DNA of 64,000 nt from Takakia lepidozioides (taxonomy: Eukaryota > Streptophyta > Takakiopsida > Takakiales > Takakiaceae): assembly GCA_030704615.1 (NCBI GenBank), contig CM060733.1, positions 43,836,001 to 43,900,000 on the forward strand, read 5' to 3'. The notes beneath the pieces are model-generated. The model saw only the letters and a list, made by a program, of their open reading frames with translations, was not told the origin of the DNA and made no database searches. Shown one piece after another: positions 1-11,349 of the stretch; position 1 is the first letter of the stretch; each line of letters starts with the position of its first letter. Both the position numbers and the translations under genes were made by a program.

Positions 1-1278
1 CCCAAAACTTGCATGCGAGTAAACCAAAAACCCAACCCTTTGCGGCAACAATTGAGCATTGCACCACAACTCGCTACAAATCCTTATGATGACTATGCCC
101 TCACAGCCAAACGAAGAGCAGTAAGTATATCTTCCTCTTATTATTCACATAATATCCCTTGGTTGGGGGTAATTTTATTGATATTAATTCAACCAACATG
201 ACGGAGCAGAAGCTTCGGTTTTGGGATCTGGACGGTTACTGTAAGCAAGAGAAAAAGACCTCACTTTTCTTGAAGGGGATTTCAGGAGAGTTTTTTTGGG
301 CTTGTTTAAGATTGGCAGCTCAAGTAGTTACTGAAGAACACTGGGAGTCACACCAGCGAAGAGACCTGGGTCGGTGGACCGACACTGGCAGTATCGCTTG
401 TTGTGAGGGAGTCAAGCGGCATCAATCAATAACAACATACCCAAATACCCTTACAATCACCATGTGAAACTTTCAAGCAGTTATGCAACAGCTACAAAGA
501 AGAGCTGTCTGAAATTGCAACCACTCTCCCACCTTAACCACTCTGTTGGCCACTTGCCAGAGCTAGTTCTCATTCTGGAAGCCATAGAGGTCCCATTTTG
601 CTTCCCATTTGCTTTTCAAGCAGCGAGCGTTAGAGAGGGCCTTGTATCCTTTCCTAGTGGTGAACCCGAAAAAAGGTTCAGGAGTGTTTGCAAACTTCCA
701 AGACGACTCCATAGGGTCCATATCCAACTCTGCCAGTGGACGACCCAGTATCCACACAAAGGTATTATTTGCAAGCCATTGGTGATGGGATGAAGTTGAG
801 TCAGTAACAAATTCTGGTGGGTTAAGGATAGCTTTTGACAATATTCATCCAAGTTTGTCAACGGCTCCATCCAAAGTCACACCACAAGAAACAAACAAAC
901 ATCTGCAAATGTAAGATGCTGAACAACCTTGTGCACAGGGCTGCCCCTCTAATCAAGCTCATCAAAATTTGTATTCACTTCCATCTTCAAGCTTTGGAGA
1001 AGCTCCACCACCCAAACCCAGAATTAGGACAGCACTCTGATTTCCATCTACTGTCGCCAAAGTCAGTCCAATATCACCCCTTCAGTCAAGTGCAATTATG
1101 GGCCGACTTCCCACCTATGCCGGGAAGACCCCACTATCATTTCCCATGGATATGCCACAGGAAATGCACTCAACAGGACATCATGGTCAATACTCTGGGG
1201 AAATGGTGCATGATCTGAGTAGCTACACACGTCACTGAATGAAGCAAGACACTCGCATCTTTCCAAGAAAACATCCTT
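1..1278. other. 3' flank of PPR gene 1; no convincing gene
   Basis: This lies downstream of the minus-strand PPR stop codon and is mostly conserved in the second duplicate. The only open frame of note is on the minus strand at 563-841 (about 92 residues, tryptophan-rich), inside the part missing from copy 2. I do not recognise it. It could be an unrelated exon or chance. No polyadenylation signal could be assigned with confidence. Confidence 0.4.
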
Positions 1279-4200
1279 TCACCAGTAATCCCCACAAGAA
1301 CAAATCCCATCTTCAAAGTGGTGAAAGCGGTTAGCGTCTCGTACAACAATTGCTCGGCCAACAATCTTTGAGATGAATTTGGTGGAGGTGTGGCAGTCAC
1401 CACACACTCGAAGATTCTTGATGAGACGGAGAGGCGTCCTGGGGGTCGTGCTGATCAGCCCAAAACCAATGGCCAGCTTCTCACTGTGGTGGCAAAGAGA
1501 AAATTCCTTTTCCTCCTCCCCCACATCATGCAATACAAAGCGCGTGTCAGGCACATACCCCGCCTTCTTCATCTGCCCAGACAATCTTCTCAGCTCAGCA
1601 TGGATTTCCTTAATTCTGGGATGCAACTTGTCAGTTACAACGAAGGTGTGCACCCTGTTGCCAACCTCAATGCAGCAGCGACCTGGCTCCTTTCTAACCC
1701 CTTTGACCTTCATCATTCTTCTCACCTTTGCAGTATCATCCCACCTGCCAGCTGCAGCATAGATGTTTGAGAGCAACACATAAGTCGCGGCATCCTGTTC
1801 ATCCCACATGAGGATAGATGTTGCTGCACGTTCAGCCATCTCCACATTGCCATGGATTCTGCAGGCACCAAGCAAGGCCTTCCACACCACAGCATCTGGA
1901 TTGATGGGCATTTTATTAATCAGGTCCACTGCCTCATCCAGTTGTCCCGCACGTCCAAGAAGGTCCACCATGCAGCCAAAGTGCTTTACTGTCGGAGTGA
2001 CGCCGTGATCTTGACTCAGGGAATCGAAGTAGCGTCTTCCTTCATTCAGTAAGCCAGTGTGGCTGCACGCAGAGAGAACACATATAAAGGTGATACTGTC
2101 CGGCTTCAAGCCGTTCTTTTGCATTCCTTCAAATAGTTGCACGACCTCCCTATGACAACCATGCTGTGCATATCCTGCGATCATCGCGTTCCACGACACC
2201 ACATTTCGTTCAGCCATATTGTCGAACACTACCTTTGCATCCTCGATGCTCCCACATTTGGCATACATGTCCACCAGGGCAGTGTTCAGGATCACATCTG
2301 GTACAATTCCAGCTCTGACGATGTCGCCATGCACCTCTTTGCCCTTTTCCAGGGCTGCCAGGCTTGCACACGCACTGCAAACGCACACGAACGTGATGAG
2401 GTCGGGCTTCACCCCTTCCCCCCTCATTTGCTCATACGTCTCCAAAGCCTCCATCCCGCGCCCCTGCTGTGCATACCCTGCGAGCATTGCACTCCACGAC
2501 ACCACATCTCGTTCAGCCATATTGTTGAACACTCCCTTTGCATCCTCGATGCTCCCACATTTGGCATACATGTCCACCAGGGCAGTGTTCAGGATGACAT
2601 TTGGTACAATTCCAGCTCTGACGATGTCGCCATGCACCTCTTTGCCCTTTTCCAGGGCCGCCAGGCTTGCACACGCACTGCAAACGCACACAAACGTGAT
2701 GTGGACGGGCTTCACCCCTTCGCACATCATTTGCTCATATGTTTCCAAAGCCTCCATCCCGCGCCCCTGCTGTGCAAATCCTGCGAGCATTGCATTCCAC
2801 GACACCACATCTCGTTCAGCCATATTGTCGAACACTCCCTTTGCATCCTCGATGCTCCCACATTTGGCATACATGTCCACCAAGGTATTGTTCAGGATCA
2901 CATCTGGTACGATTCCAGCTCTGACGATGTCGCCATGCACCTCTTTGCCCTTTTCCAGGGCCGCCAGGCTTGCACACGCACTGCAAACGCACACAAACGT
3001 GATGAGGTCAGGCTTCACCCCTTCCCCCCTCATTTGCTCATACGTCTCCAAAGCCTCCATCCCGCGCCCCTGCTGTGCATACCCTGCGAGCATTGCGTTC
3101 CACGACACCGCATCTCGTTCAGCCATATTGTCGAACACTACCTTTGCATCCTCGATACTCCCACATTTGGCATACATGTCCACCAGGGCAGTGTTCAGGA
3201 TCACATCTGGTACGATTCCAGCTCTGACAATGTCAGCATGCACCTCTTTGCCCTTTTCCAGGGCTGCCAGGCTTGCACACGCACTGCAAACGCACACAAA
3301 CGTGATGTGGTCGGGCTTCACCCTTTGCCCCCTCATTTGCTCATACGTCTCCAAAGCCTCCATCCCGTGCCCCTGCTGTGCATACCCTGCGAGCATCGCA
3401 CTCCACGACACCACATCTCGTTCAGCCATATTGTCGAACACTCCCTTTGCATCCTCGATGCTCCCACATTTGGCATACATGTCCACCAGGGCAGTGTTCA
3501 GGATGACATTTGGTACGATTCCAGCTCTGACGATGTCACCATGCACTTCTTTGCCCTTTTCCAGGGCTGCCAGGCTTGCACACGCATTGCAAACGCACAC
3601 AAACGTGATGTGGTTGGGCTTCACCCCTTCGCACATCATTTGCTCATACGTCTCCAAAGCCTCCATCCCGCACCCCTGCTGTGCATATCCTGCGAGCATC
3701 GCACTCCACGACACCACATTTCGTTCAGCCATATTGTCGAACACTCCCTTTGCATGCTCGATGCTCCCACATTTGGCATACATGTCCACGAGGGTATTGT
3801 TCAGGATCACATCTGGTACGATTCCAGCTCTGACGATGTCGTCATGCACCTCTTTGCCCTTTTCCAGGGCTGCCAGGCTTGCACACGCACTGCAAACACA
3901 CACAAACGTGATGTGGTCGGGCTTCACCCCTTCGCACATCATTTGCTCATACGTCTCCAAAGCCTCCATCCCGCGCCCCTGCTGTGCATACCCTGCAAGC
4001 ATCGCGTTCCACGACACCACATTTCGTTCAGCCATATTGTCGAACGCTCTCTTTGCATCCTCGATGCTCCCACATTTGGCATACATGTCCACGAGGGTAT
4101 TGTTCAGGATCACATCTGGTACGATTCCAGCTCTGACGATGTCGCCATGCACCTCTTTGCCCTTTTCCAGGGCTGCCAGGCTTGCACACGCACTGCAAAC

Positions 4201-4809
4201 GGACACAAACGTGATGTGGTTGGGCTTCACCCCTTCCCCCATCATTTGCTCATAGGTCTCCAAAGCATTCCTACCACACCCATGCTTGGTAAATCCTGCC
4301 AACATTATATTCCACGTGATCAAAGATCGTTGAGGCATTCTGTTGAACACTTGGTGAGCATCCATGATGCTCCCGCACTTAACATACATGTTGACAACGG
4401 TGTTGAGGAGAAAAACATTTGGCGTGAATCCACTTTGGATAATGTGAGTGTGCACCTGTTTTCCAGCTTCCAGGCCTTTCAGCTTGATGCACTTATGCAA
4501 GAGACAGACATACGTTTCTGAATCTGCTGAAATGCCTCCTTGGTTTAAAGTCTGTAGAGCCTCTTTCAGTCTGCCTGCCTCACAAAGCATCTTCACATGC
4601 CCAGAAGTGCCAGAAGAGGCATTGTGGACTCCCTCTCTTGATCCTCTTCCAGAAGCTGTGGTCATGGTTGAGGTGCCTGAATTTACCAACTGTGCCGCTG
4701 CAGCTGCTGCCTTTAGTTGACCATCTACCCATGCTGGTTTCTTGTAGCTATTGATCCACAGGGAATCATAGGTAATCTTGTGCTTGAAATCTGGCCCTCT
4801 TGGACGAAT
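1279..4809 (-). CDS. PDF-PPR-E-DYW protein, large last exon (locus 1)
   Basis: Predicted organellar RNA-binding and C-to-U editing factor. The frame is open for about 1,176 codons and ends in the canonical DYW tripeptide. In order: half of an OSB-type PDF motif (PDFKHK...LWI...KPAWV), an alanine-rich linker, L/S/P repeats, seven near-identical 101-residue P-L-S triplets (about 4,230-2,110), a final P-L-S set, E1/E2, PG box and DYW domain with HSEK, CGDCH and CSCGDYW, so the zinc/deaminase residues are present. There is no ATG at the 5' end: the frame enters through a likely splice acceptor (GGGTACAG, just above 4,809) that continues the WWDNRGKK exon ending at 5,002. If it is not spliced, the first in-frame ATG is at 4,665. 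Family function is established knowledge; the target is unknown. A hybrid of PDF and PPR-DYW parts is unusual. Confidence 0.85.
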   Translation of the reverse strand: MRPRGPDFKHKITYDSLWINSYKKPAWVDGQLKAAAAAAQLVNSGTSTMTTASGRGSREGVHNASSGTSGHVKMLCEAGRLKEALQTLNQGGISADSETYVCLLHKCIKLKGLEAGKQVHTHIIQSGFTPNVFLLNTVVNMYVKCGSIMDAHQVFNRMPQRSLITWNIMLAGFTKHGCGRNALETYEQMMGEGVKPNHITFVSVCSACASLAALEKGKEVHGDIVRAGIVPDVILNNTLVDMYAKCGSIEDAKRAFDNMAERNVVSWNAMLAGYAQQGRGMEALETYEQMMCEGVKPDHITFVCVCSACASLAALEKGKEVHDDIVRAGIVPDVILNNTLVDMYAKCGSIEHAKGVFDNMAERNVVSWSAMLAGYAQQGCGMEALETYEQMMCEGVKPNHITFVCVCNACASLAALEKGKEVHGDIVRAGIVPNVILNTALVDMYAKCGSIEDAKGVFDNMAERDVVSWSAMLAGYAQQGHGMEALETYEQMRGQRVKPDHITFVCVCSACASLAALEKGKEVHADIVRAGIVPDVILNTALVDMYAKCGSIEDAKVVFDNMAERDAVSWNAMLAGYAQQGRGMEALETYEQMRGEGVKPDLITFVCVCSACASLAALEKGKEVHGDIVRAGIVPDVILNNTLVDMYAKCGSIEDAKGVFDNMAERDVVSWNAMLAGFAQQGRGMEALETYEQMMCEGVKPVHITFVCVCSACASLAALEKGKEVHGDIVRAGIVPNVILNTALVDMYAKCGSIEDAKGVFNNMAERDVVSWSAMLAGYAQQGRGMEALETYEQMRGEGVKPDLITFVCVCSACASLAALEKGKEVHGDIVRAGIVPDVILNTALVDMYAKCGSIEDAKVVFDNMAERNVVSWNAMIAGYAQHGCHREVVQLFEGMQKNGLKPDSITFICVLSACSHTGLLNEGRRYFDSLSQDHGVTPTVKHFGCMVDLLGRAGQLDEAVDLINKMPINPDAVVWKALLGACRIHGNVEMAERAATSILMWDEQDAATYVLLSNIYAAAGRWDDTAKVRRMMKVKGVRKEPGRCCIEVGNRVHTFVVTDKLHPRIKEIHAELRRLSGQMKKAGYVPDTRFVLHDVGEEEKEFSLCHHSEKLAIGFGLISTTPRTPLRLIKNLRVCGDCHTSTKFISKIVGRAIVVRDANRFHHFEDGICSCGDYW

Positions 4810-6660
4810 CTGTACCCACACTCTACCCCTGCTCCTTCAGCTATCCATGCCTCTGCACAAATCATGCATTCATCCTTGCCTTGCTGCTAGCAGCTGACAA
4901 TGACAGCCTAGATTTGTTCTAGGAACCACCCAACTCAGCTTATCACACTAGTTCCTATGCACATTGCATCTGCTACTCTCTGTAATCCAACAGGCATCCA
5001 CCTTTTTGCCTCGATTGTCCCACCATTGACTGGGGTCAGAAAAGTATGCTTTCCACAGCTTCTCCTCGTCTCTGTTACCTGTTTCTGGATACTTTCCTGT
5101 TGTCACATTGGCACTATCATGCCAAAGTCACTCCAAACTATCAAAGGTTCACTCAACCAGCTAACTTGCAGAATTCAACATGAAAATTTAGGGCCGGTTC
5201 TGATAAGAGGGAAAAACAGGGTGAAATGTGTTGAGGAAGGTGCATTAGTGCCTGGTTTTATCAATTGTGCTGCTGCTGCTGCGGCTTCCAGTTGACCATC
5301 TACCCATGCTGGTTTCTTGTAGCTATTGATCCACAGGGAATCATAGGTAATCTTGTGCTTGAAATCTGGCCCTCTTGGATGAATCTGGACCGACACTCCA
5401 TCCCTGCTCCTTCAGCTATCCATGCCTCTGCACAAATCATGCATACATCCTTGCCTTGCTGCTAGCAGCTGACAATGACAGCCTAGATTTGTTCTAGGAA
5501 ACACCCAACTCAGCTTATCACACTAGTTCCTATGCTCATTGCGTCTGCTACTCTCTGTAATCCAACAGGCATCCACCTTTTTGCCTCCATCGTCCCACCA
5601 TGGACTGGGGTCAGAAAAATATTCTTTCCACAGCTTCTCCTCGTCTCTGTTACCTGTTTCTGGATACTTTCCTGTTGTCACATTGGCAGTATCATGTCAA
5701 AGTCACTCCAATTTATCAAGGTTCACTCAACCAGCTAGCTTGCAGAGTTCAACATGAAAATTTAGGGCCGGTTCTGATAAGAGGGAAAAACAGGGTGAAC
5801 TGTGTTGAAGAAGGTGCCTTCATTAGCAGTGCCTGGTTTTATCAATTGTGCCACTGCTGCTGCGGCTTCCAGTTGACCATCTACCCATGCAGGTTTCTTG
5901 TAGTTATTGATCCACAGGGAATCATAGGTAATCTTGTGCTTGAAATCTGGCCCTCTTGGATGAATCTGGACCCACACACCATCCCTGCTCCTTCAGCTAT
6001 CCATGCCTCTGCACAAATCATGCATACATCCTTGCCTTGCTGCTAGCAGCTGACAATGACAGCCTAGATTTGTTCTAGGAAACACCCAACTTAGCTTATC
6101 ACACTAGTTCCTATGCTCAATTGCATCTGCTACTCTCTATAATCCAACAGGCATCCACCTTTTTGCCTCCATTGTCCCACCATTGACTGGGGTCAGAAAA
6201 GTATTCTTTCCACAGCTTCTCCTCGTCTCTGTTACCTGTTTCTGGATACGTCCCTGTTGTCACTTTGGCAATATCATGTCAAAGTCACTCCAAACTATCA
6301 AAGGTTCACTCAACCAGCTAACTTGCAGAATTCAACATGAAAATTTAGGGCACGTTCTGATAGAAGGGAAAAACAGGGTGAAATGTGTTGAAGTAGGTGC
6401 CTTCATTAGCAGCGCCCGATTTTACCGATTGTGCCACTGCTGCTGCGGCTTCCAGTTGACCATCCACCCATGCAGGTTTCTTGTAGCTATTGATCCACAG
6501 GGAATCATAGGTAATCTTGTGCTTGAAATCTGGCCCTCTTGGATGAATCTGGACCCACACTCCATCCCTGCTCCTTCAGCTATCCATGCCTCTGCACAAA
6601 TCATGCATACATCCTTGCCTTGCTGACAGCAATTGACAATGACAGCCTAGAATTCTTCCA
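4690..6660 (-). repeat. About 582-bp tandem repeats (PDF exon units), four copies
   Basis: Four tandem units share the alanine-codon run, the PDFKHK segment, the intron and the WWDNR segment. They are highly similar at the DNA level, including introns, which points to recent unequal exchange rather than selection on the protein alone. The units alternate in small differences, for example CATGGACTGGGG against CATTGACTGGGG. Confidence 0.9.
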
Positions 6661-7496
6661 GCAAACACCCCAACCAGACTTATCACACTAGTTCCTATGC
6701 TGACTTGCATCTGCTTCCAACAGGCATTACCTTTTTGTCTCCATTGTCCCACCCTTGACTGGCGTCGGAGAAGTGTTCATTCCAAAGCTTCTCCTCGTCT
6801 CTGTTATCTGTTTTTGGATACTTTCCTGCTGCCACATCCGTACTAACTTGTCAAATTCATTCCAAACCACCACACATCCACTGCCACATACGGCAAATGA
6901 AAGGCTACAACTTGGATGCAGACACCATATTCAATATGAAAATTCAGGGCCGAGTCTGATGAGGGCGCAAAACAGGCTGAACTAGGTCGAAGAAGAAGGT
7001 GCCCTTACCACATTGTCCTTGACCTTGTGTCATGACCCATGGAGGATTTGACCGACCATCAACCCAAAAGGACCTCTTGTGCGTGATGCTTGTGTCTGTA
7101 GTCAGGTAATCTCGGATTGGTCTGTGAAAACCACCACGGTGCAGATGAGCAGGCAGAGATTGAAATACGGCCGGCTAAGACCAAGCTGACTCTCCCAAGA
7201 ACCTTGTAAACATCAGGAAGAAAACAAAATCATGGTACTAGCAGGAGCCAAGCGCCCACATTTGCAGGATGGACAAACTTCTTCACATCGTACATTAAGA
7301 AAAAGCCACACCTTGCGATTGCGGTTGTCCCACCATCGTGAAGGATCTTTAAAAAACTCATGCCAGCTCTGCTCCGTGCTCCAAGGTAGAGGTTTGTGAT
7401 CGAAAATCCGACAGCATCAACATGTTGACATGGTCCTATACTGAGGGGTGCTACTGAGCTTTCAACAACATTCATGCAAGTTGTTTTGGGCTCCAT
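4972..7496 (-). CDS. Tandem PDF-motif exon array upstream of PPR-DYW exon (locus 1)
   Basis: Read on the minus strand, about 580-bp units each contain an exon A (EEKLWKAYFSDPSQWWDNR then GKK and a GT donor, for example donor at 5,001) and, about 200 bp on, an exon B (acceptor CAG, then IHPRGPDFKHK...LWINSYKKPAWVDGQL). Joined, A plus B gives the PDF motif of plant organellar single-stranded DNA-binding (OSB) proteins. B exons start near 4,809, 5,384, 5,965 and 6,548. A fifth, more canonical motif (SWHEFFKDPSRWWDNRNRK, about 7,350-7,280) has a B half near 7,115-7,040 with one extra base before WVDGRSNPPWV. The A half near 6,830-6,735 is degraded (GWDNG). Exon B to next exon A splicing is not resolved, and one donor (GATAAAA) has lost GT. 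I see no OB fold. The upstream start is unknown. Confidence 0.7.
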
Positions 7497-8515
7497 TGGG
7501 CTCTACACGATTGAGGAACAACGAACTCCAAACTCTGCTCAAGAAACGTGTGCTTTTACCGAACTTTCAACAAGGATATTACTGTGTCAGGGGCCCTACA
7601 TCGACCACCGGTTCGTCGTCGTGCCGTTCTGATGGCTCCTAGCGGTTAGCGCTTGCATGCAGCCGCCAAATGGGCCCCACATGCAATTGCCACTTTCCCA
7701 AGGCAATAGCCTTGTGGGGCCCGCATGCAATAGCCACCCTTCGGAGAGCTGTGTGTTGATGTGACGTCCAGAGGCATTGGCTGATTTTATTTTTTGAGCG
7801 ACTTGGGGTACATATTGGAAGGTCAGCAAGCCTTATTCTCTTGTTGATCTTGGGAAAATTGTCATATGGGTTGTGGAGTAGAGTTCACAACGAAACCAAA
7901 TCGGATAGCAAGCTAATTTTGTGTATAAAATTCAGAGACAGCCATCAATCAATATAGACGTCTAGATTTACAAGTCCAATAGTGCATATGAATGTACACG
8001 TCTTGATTGTCAATGTGCTTCTGCTTTCATGGCCTCCATCCTCCCCTAACGGTCCTGACGCTCGTCCTCGCTCAGCTACATTCCCTGCCTGGTCTGGTAC
8101 AGTGCTCCTACACCCTGCCGTTTGCAGCCCGCGCTAGAATGAAAAGCGGCTAGGCGGATGTGTTCCAACGGACCCATGTAGAAGGTTCTGGATTTTAGAA
8201 GTTTCTACAATTATGTGCCCACACAACACAGCGGCACTTGGCGGCCAAGTGGGGCCCATGTCATTTACCACTTGGGCTACAATGCACGTTCCCACTTCGA
8301 TTCAGACAACCGCTTAAGTGTCGGCTCGCCTCTAGCTGATTTGATTTTTCGGGCGTTTGGAGATCATGCTTGTGAGTTGGTCAAGTAGATGTTTCCATAA
8401 ATGTGATGAAACCTGTAAGACTTTATTTACAACATGTACAATGGGTGAACGTACATAGGATGAGAAGTTCCTAAAAAAAGGGGGGAGGGGGAGGAACAAG
8501 AAACAAGAGAACAAA
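7497..8515. other. Intergenic; dispersed short repeat at duplication edge
   Basis: No gene recognised. Segments near 7,670-7,815, 8,225-8,360 and 15,375-15,470 share GTGGGGCC-type stretches followed by CTGATTTTATTTTT or a close variant. The first and third lie at facing edges of the two duplicated segments. Confidence 0.5.
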
Positions 8516-8520
8516 ACAAA

Positions 8521-8620
8521 AAGCTATAGTAAGCTACTCAACCAACGACGAAAATAGAAGCTATAGTAAGCTACTCAACCAACGACAAAAACAGAAGCTA
8601 TAGTCATCTACTCAAGCAAA
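8521..8620. repeat. 37-bp minisatellite, three copies
   Basis: AAGCTATAGT recurs at 8,521, 8,558 and 8,595, with the interval AAGCTACTCAACCAACGAC conserved. It sits just beyond the stop of the minus-strand LINE open frame, where 3' tails of non-LTR elements often carry short repeats. Confidence 0.85.
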
Positions 8621-11030
8621 GCGATCCTCCCAGCCAACAGCTTGGAGGAGATCAGGCAAGGAGATAGGCAAAGTGTCAGGCATAGGCGGAAGATGAGATG
8701 ACGCGGAGCTAGTCACATCAGCCCGATGCAAAATAGATATGGCTTGTGCTCTCTGCAAAGCAACTGAAACACGCTGTCGATAGTAGGCGACAAGGACGGA
8801 GGCATGTGGGATGTCAGTGGACCCGCTCTTGGCTGCATGATGTGCACATGTCCACAGGAAATCGTCGAAGTGCCGGTACAATGAGCCAAATATCTCGACC
8901 GCCAGCGGAAGAAATCTGTCGGTGGGGTGACGATCGCTGTAGTCGCGCTTCTTGGCCTGAGCTGCTACAGTGGCTTCCGTGCCTGGTGTGGTAGCTGCGC
9001 GAGATAGCAGATCCGCTCGAGTGGGGTCGGCGAGAACGACATCCGCTAGGGTACGCAAACCATCTCTAGATAGGACGATGTCAACACGGCGGCGTGTAGA
9101 GTGAGACGTGAGCGTGGGTCGTAGATGTGGTTGCTCACGCAGTACATGATACCCTGCCTCCCGAGAAATAGATGTCACCGCATCGCGAACCATATCCTTC
9201 TTAGGCTCGGAGATGTACATGTAGCATATGGAATCTTGACCAAATATTTCTTTCATCGTCCCTCACATCTCTTGCGCACCGTTCCACCCAGCCCAGATTG
9301 CCTACACCTCTTATTTGGGTTTGATACTACCATGATGACTATCTTTGGGAGATTGTTAGGACCAAGAGCTCTGGAGGGTGCTCAGGGACTTTTGCCACGA
9401 CAGCAAGCCACCCTGTCTATCTCTTCCTGTGGTGTGGGTCTTTTGTCCACTGTCACTACCGCCCCGTCAGCTTTCCTCGGCATTTGGGCGTTAGTTGCGC
9501 CAGCCCTCGCTTCACGATTTCTCTGTGACCATCGTCCCAACCTTATAGACGCCGTTGCACATGTCGACAGTGGCATTTTACCCTTCCAGCAGCATCTCGG
9601 CTCTGCACAAGATCTTCTTCTGGCACCGGCGTGAGCATGTCTACCACGATTTGAGCAATTGGTTGCTCAAGGCCTCGACCATCTTCAGGAGTCCATTTCC
9701 GAGCGCGTGCACCGTCATTCTTTTTCCGGCATGCTCTCAAGTACTTCTCTTGAGTTACATCGAGCCCGACTTCTATCATGCGCAGGACCCGGAGCAGGGG
9801 CATGGTTGGCAGCACGACCTACTATCGCATCTTTTCGCCTCTCATCCCATATTTTCACTATTGCGCTCCGCCTTCAACGTTGCGTCTGTCATCAGCCCAT
9901 CGATGACATTGCCATCCATCTCCTCCGCTATCCATGTGGTGGTGAGCGCACCGCGTCTCATGATCGGCGTGGGTGACATCCTGGTAGAGTGCATCTTCGA
10001 AGAAGGACGTTGTGAACTAGGTGGTGCCAAAAGGGACTCCCAGGATTCTGATGCCATTGGGCGGAGCAATAAAGTGAGCAGGGAGGACAAAATCTGCAGG
10101 GAGACCGGACGGAGACCACACCGCACATTTGCGAGGTTGCACTGAAAGGCTCACGGCAGAGAGTCGGGTGACAAAATGATGGTAAGCTGAAAGTACCTGT
10201 GAGGCAGGGCCTACAATGTGCGTGTCGTCTACCACCGACGGAAAAAGACAAGATGAGTGTACTTGTGCAGAAGCCGTGAGGGCGCGGACGTAAGCCATGG
10301 CAAACAAAGATCCTCCTAAAGGGTCGCCTTGGCGGGTCCCAACCTCGGACTGAATGATGGAGCACTCACCTAGGCGAGAATGATGACTGTAGTAGAGGGG
10401 AGTGGTAGATGCATAGAATAATCAAACAAACGGAATGAGCTAGTGGAAATGTCCTCCGGCTGAACGGAGCTCCTGAAAGATAGCCGCTCGTGACACAATG
10501 TTGAAAACGTTGGTGACGTCGACCTGGAGAACCGCCCAATCCGGATGAAGATCAAGAGCTGCACGAATCCCCTGAACCACCGCCTCCCGCAACCTCCTGG
10601 AGTGGCGATCCCGAACTGGTGAGGAAAGAGGTGTCCGGAGGCATCTCGAAACTGAAGACAAAGTGAGCAGCTGACAAGGCGGTAAATAACCTCTCCAACT
10701 GCGATAGGGCGGATGCCAATACCTAAGGGTTTGCTCATAGCCAACAATCCGGAGGGCCCAAGGAGACCGGCCACTGGGGCAGGGATACGGCTAGTAGCAA
10801 TAAAGGAGCAAACCTGAAATATCTGAGAGAAGCCACTAGCAGAGTCCTGTGGAGAGAAACAGTCGCATGCTCATACCGGAGACCGGAAGGATCTGCCGCT
10901 CCAAGATGGGGACTGCGCGTGAAGGCCTGAGTGAAGACCTCCCGATCTAGTTTGAGATCTTGGTCTGGCTCGAAGTCCTCGACAAAAAGCGGAAGAATAT
11001 CCTGAGCTGATGGGTGAAGGGTTCTGGAGT
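8612..11030 (-). pseudogene. Non-LTR retrotransposon (LINE-like) polyprotein remnant
   Basis: The order on the minus strand is: a GLRYEHATV segment (about 10,870); KPLGIGIRPIAVGEVIYRLV (about 10,740-10,680); QFGIATPGG; AVVQGIRAALDLHPDWAVLQ then DVTNVFN (RT fingers/palm, about 10,600-10,500); VVDDTHIVG in place of the usual YADD (about 10,235); and NGIRILGVPFGT. The C-terminal 214-residue frame (8,612-9,256) has RRRVDIVLS...LADVVLADP...KKRDYSD...FLPLAVEIFG, the layout of the restriction-enzyme-like (PD-D/E-XK) endonuclease domain of some plant and algal non-LTR elements. The RT part needs at least three frame changes, and the catalytic YADD is altered, so it is dead. The family call rests on motifs. 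Confidence 0.75.
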
Positions 11031-11345
11031 TGGCATGGCATATCTATCGGACTTGTCTGACGGTTCACAGGACGGTAGTCCCCACACATCTTCCTTTCTG
11101 TCCAATTGCCATAGATATCCTTCTTAGCTAGCATCACCGTTGCCGAGGCATACTCCCCGCCTGACAACTCCACCCAGCTTCAAACAACTCCATAGTCCAT
11201 GACTGGATCAAAGTCCTCTCCACGTCACTATACCTGTAGGGCCATCGAAAAATTAGCGTGTCACTTACCAAATCAATACGAATCTCGTGACCCTTCATTG
11301 AACTCCCCAAATCCTTCAAACCGAAGGTAAAAAGATTTCTATGAG
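11030..11345 (-). pseudogene. Ty3/gypsy reverse transcriptase fragment
   Basis: Minus-strand frames give KGHEIRIDLVSDT...IFRWPYRYSDVERTLI, then a frame change, then ELSGGEYASATVMLAKKD and ERKMCGDYRPVNRQTSP. This is the stretch just before and into Ty3/gypsy RT domain 1 (ASATVM.KKD...MCGDYR.LN). It is cut off before the palm motifs and abuts the LINE remnant, so one element probably inserted into the other. No LTR or primer-binding site was found. Confidence 0.75.
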
Positions 11346-11349
11346 CCCT

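Larger units (their letters stand above)
1..7762. repeat. Segmental duplication, copy 1
   Basis: This segment matches about 15,550-23,840 in the same orientation and starts at or before the window edge. The offset is about 15,217 at the 3' end of the PPR gene, 14,914 upstream of it and 16,078 beyond the PDF exon array. The steps in offset equal one PPR triplet (303 bp) present only in copy 1 and two PDF repeat units (1,164 bp) present only in copy 2. Copy 1 also has about 325 bp at 485-815 that copy 2 lacks. The right edge is near 7,762, where the two copies stop matching after a shared GTGTGTTGATGTGA. Confidence 0.95.

Noticed and set aside
2137-4521. Plus-strand open frames of 794 and 678 codons over PPR gene 1 (and similar ones over 17,354-19,435)
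   Set aside because: They are antisense to the PPR triplets and stay open because a repeat without stops in one copy lacks them in all. The sense frames carry the full PPR-DYW motif order.
4810-4821. GTG start at 4,821 (and 19,735) for the PPR proteins
   Set aside because: It is not an ATG, and the first codons (TGG GTA CAG) read as the end of an intron. The frame more likely enters by splicing at 4,809.
7230-7496. 88-codon ATG frame on the minus strand at 7,496 (also 23,573) as a separate gene
   Set aside because: Another frame of the same DNA encodes a clear PDF half-motif (WWDNRNRK) with a GT donor, so this frame is mostly a shadow. Its first part might still be a 5' exon.
9125-10145. 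Plus-strand frames of 169 and 196 codons
   Set aside because: They are shadows of the minus-strand LINE polyprotein, whose motifs are clear.
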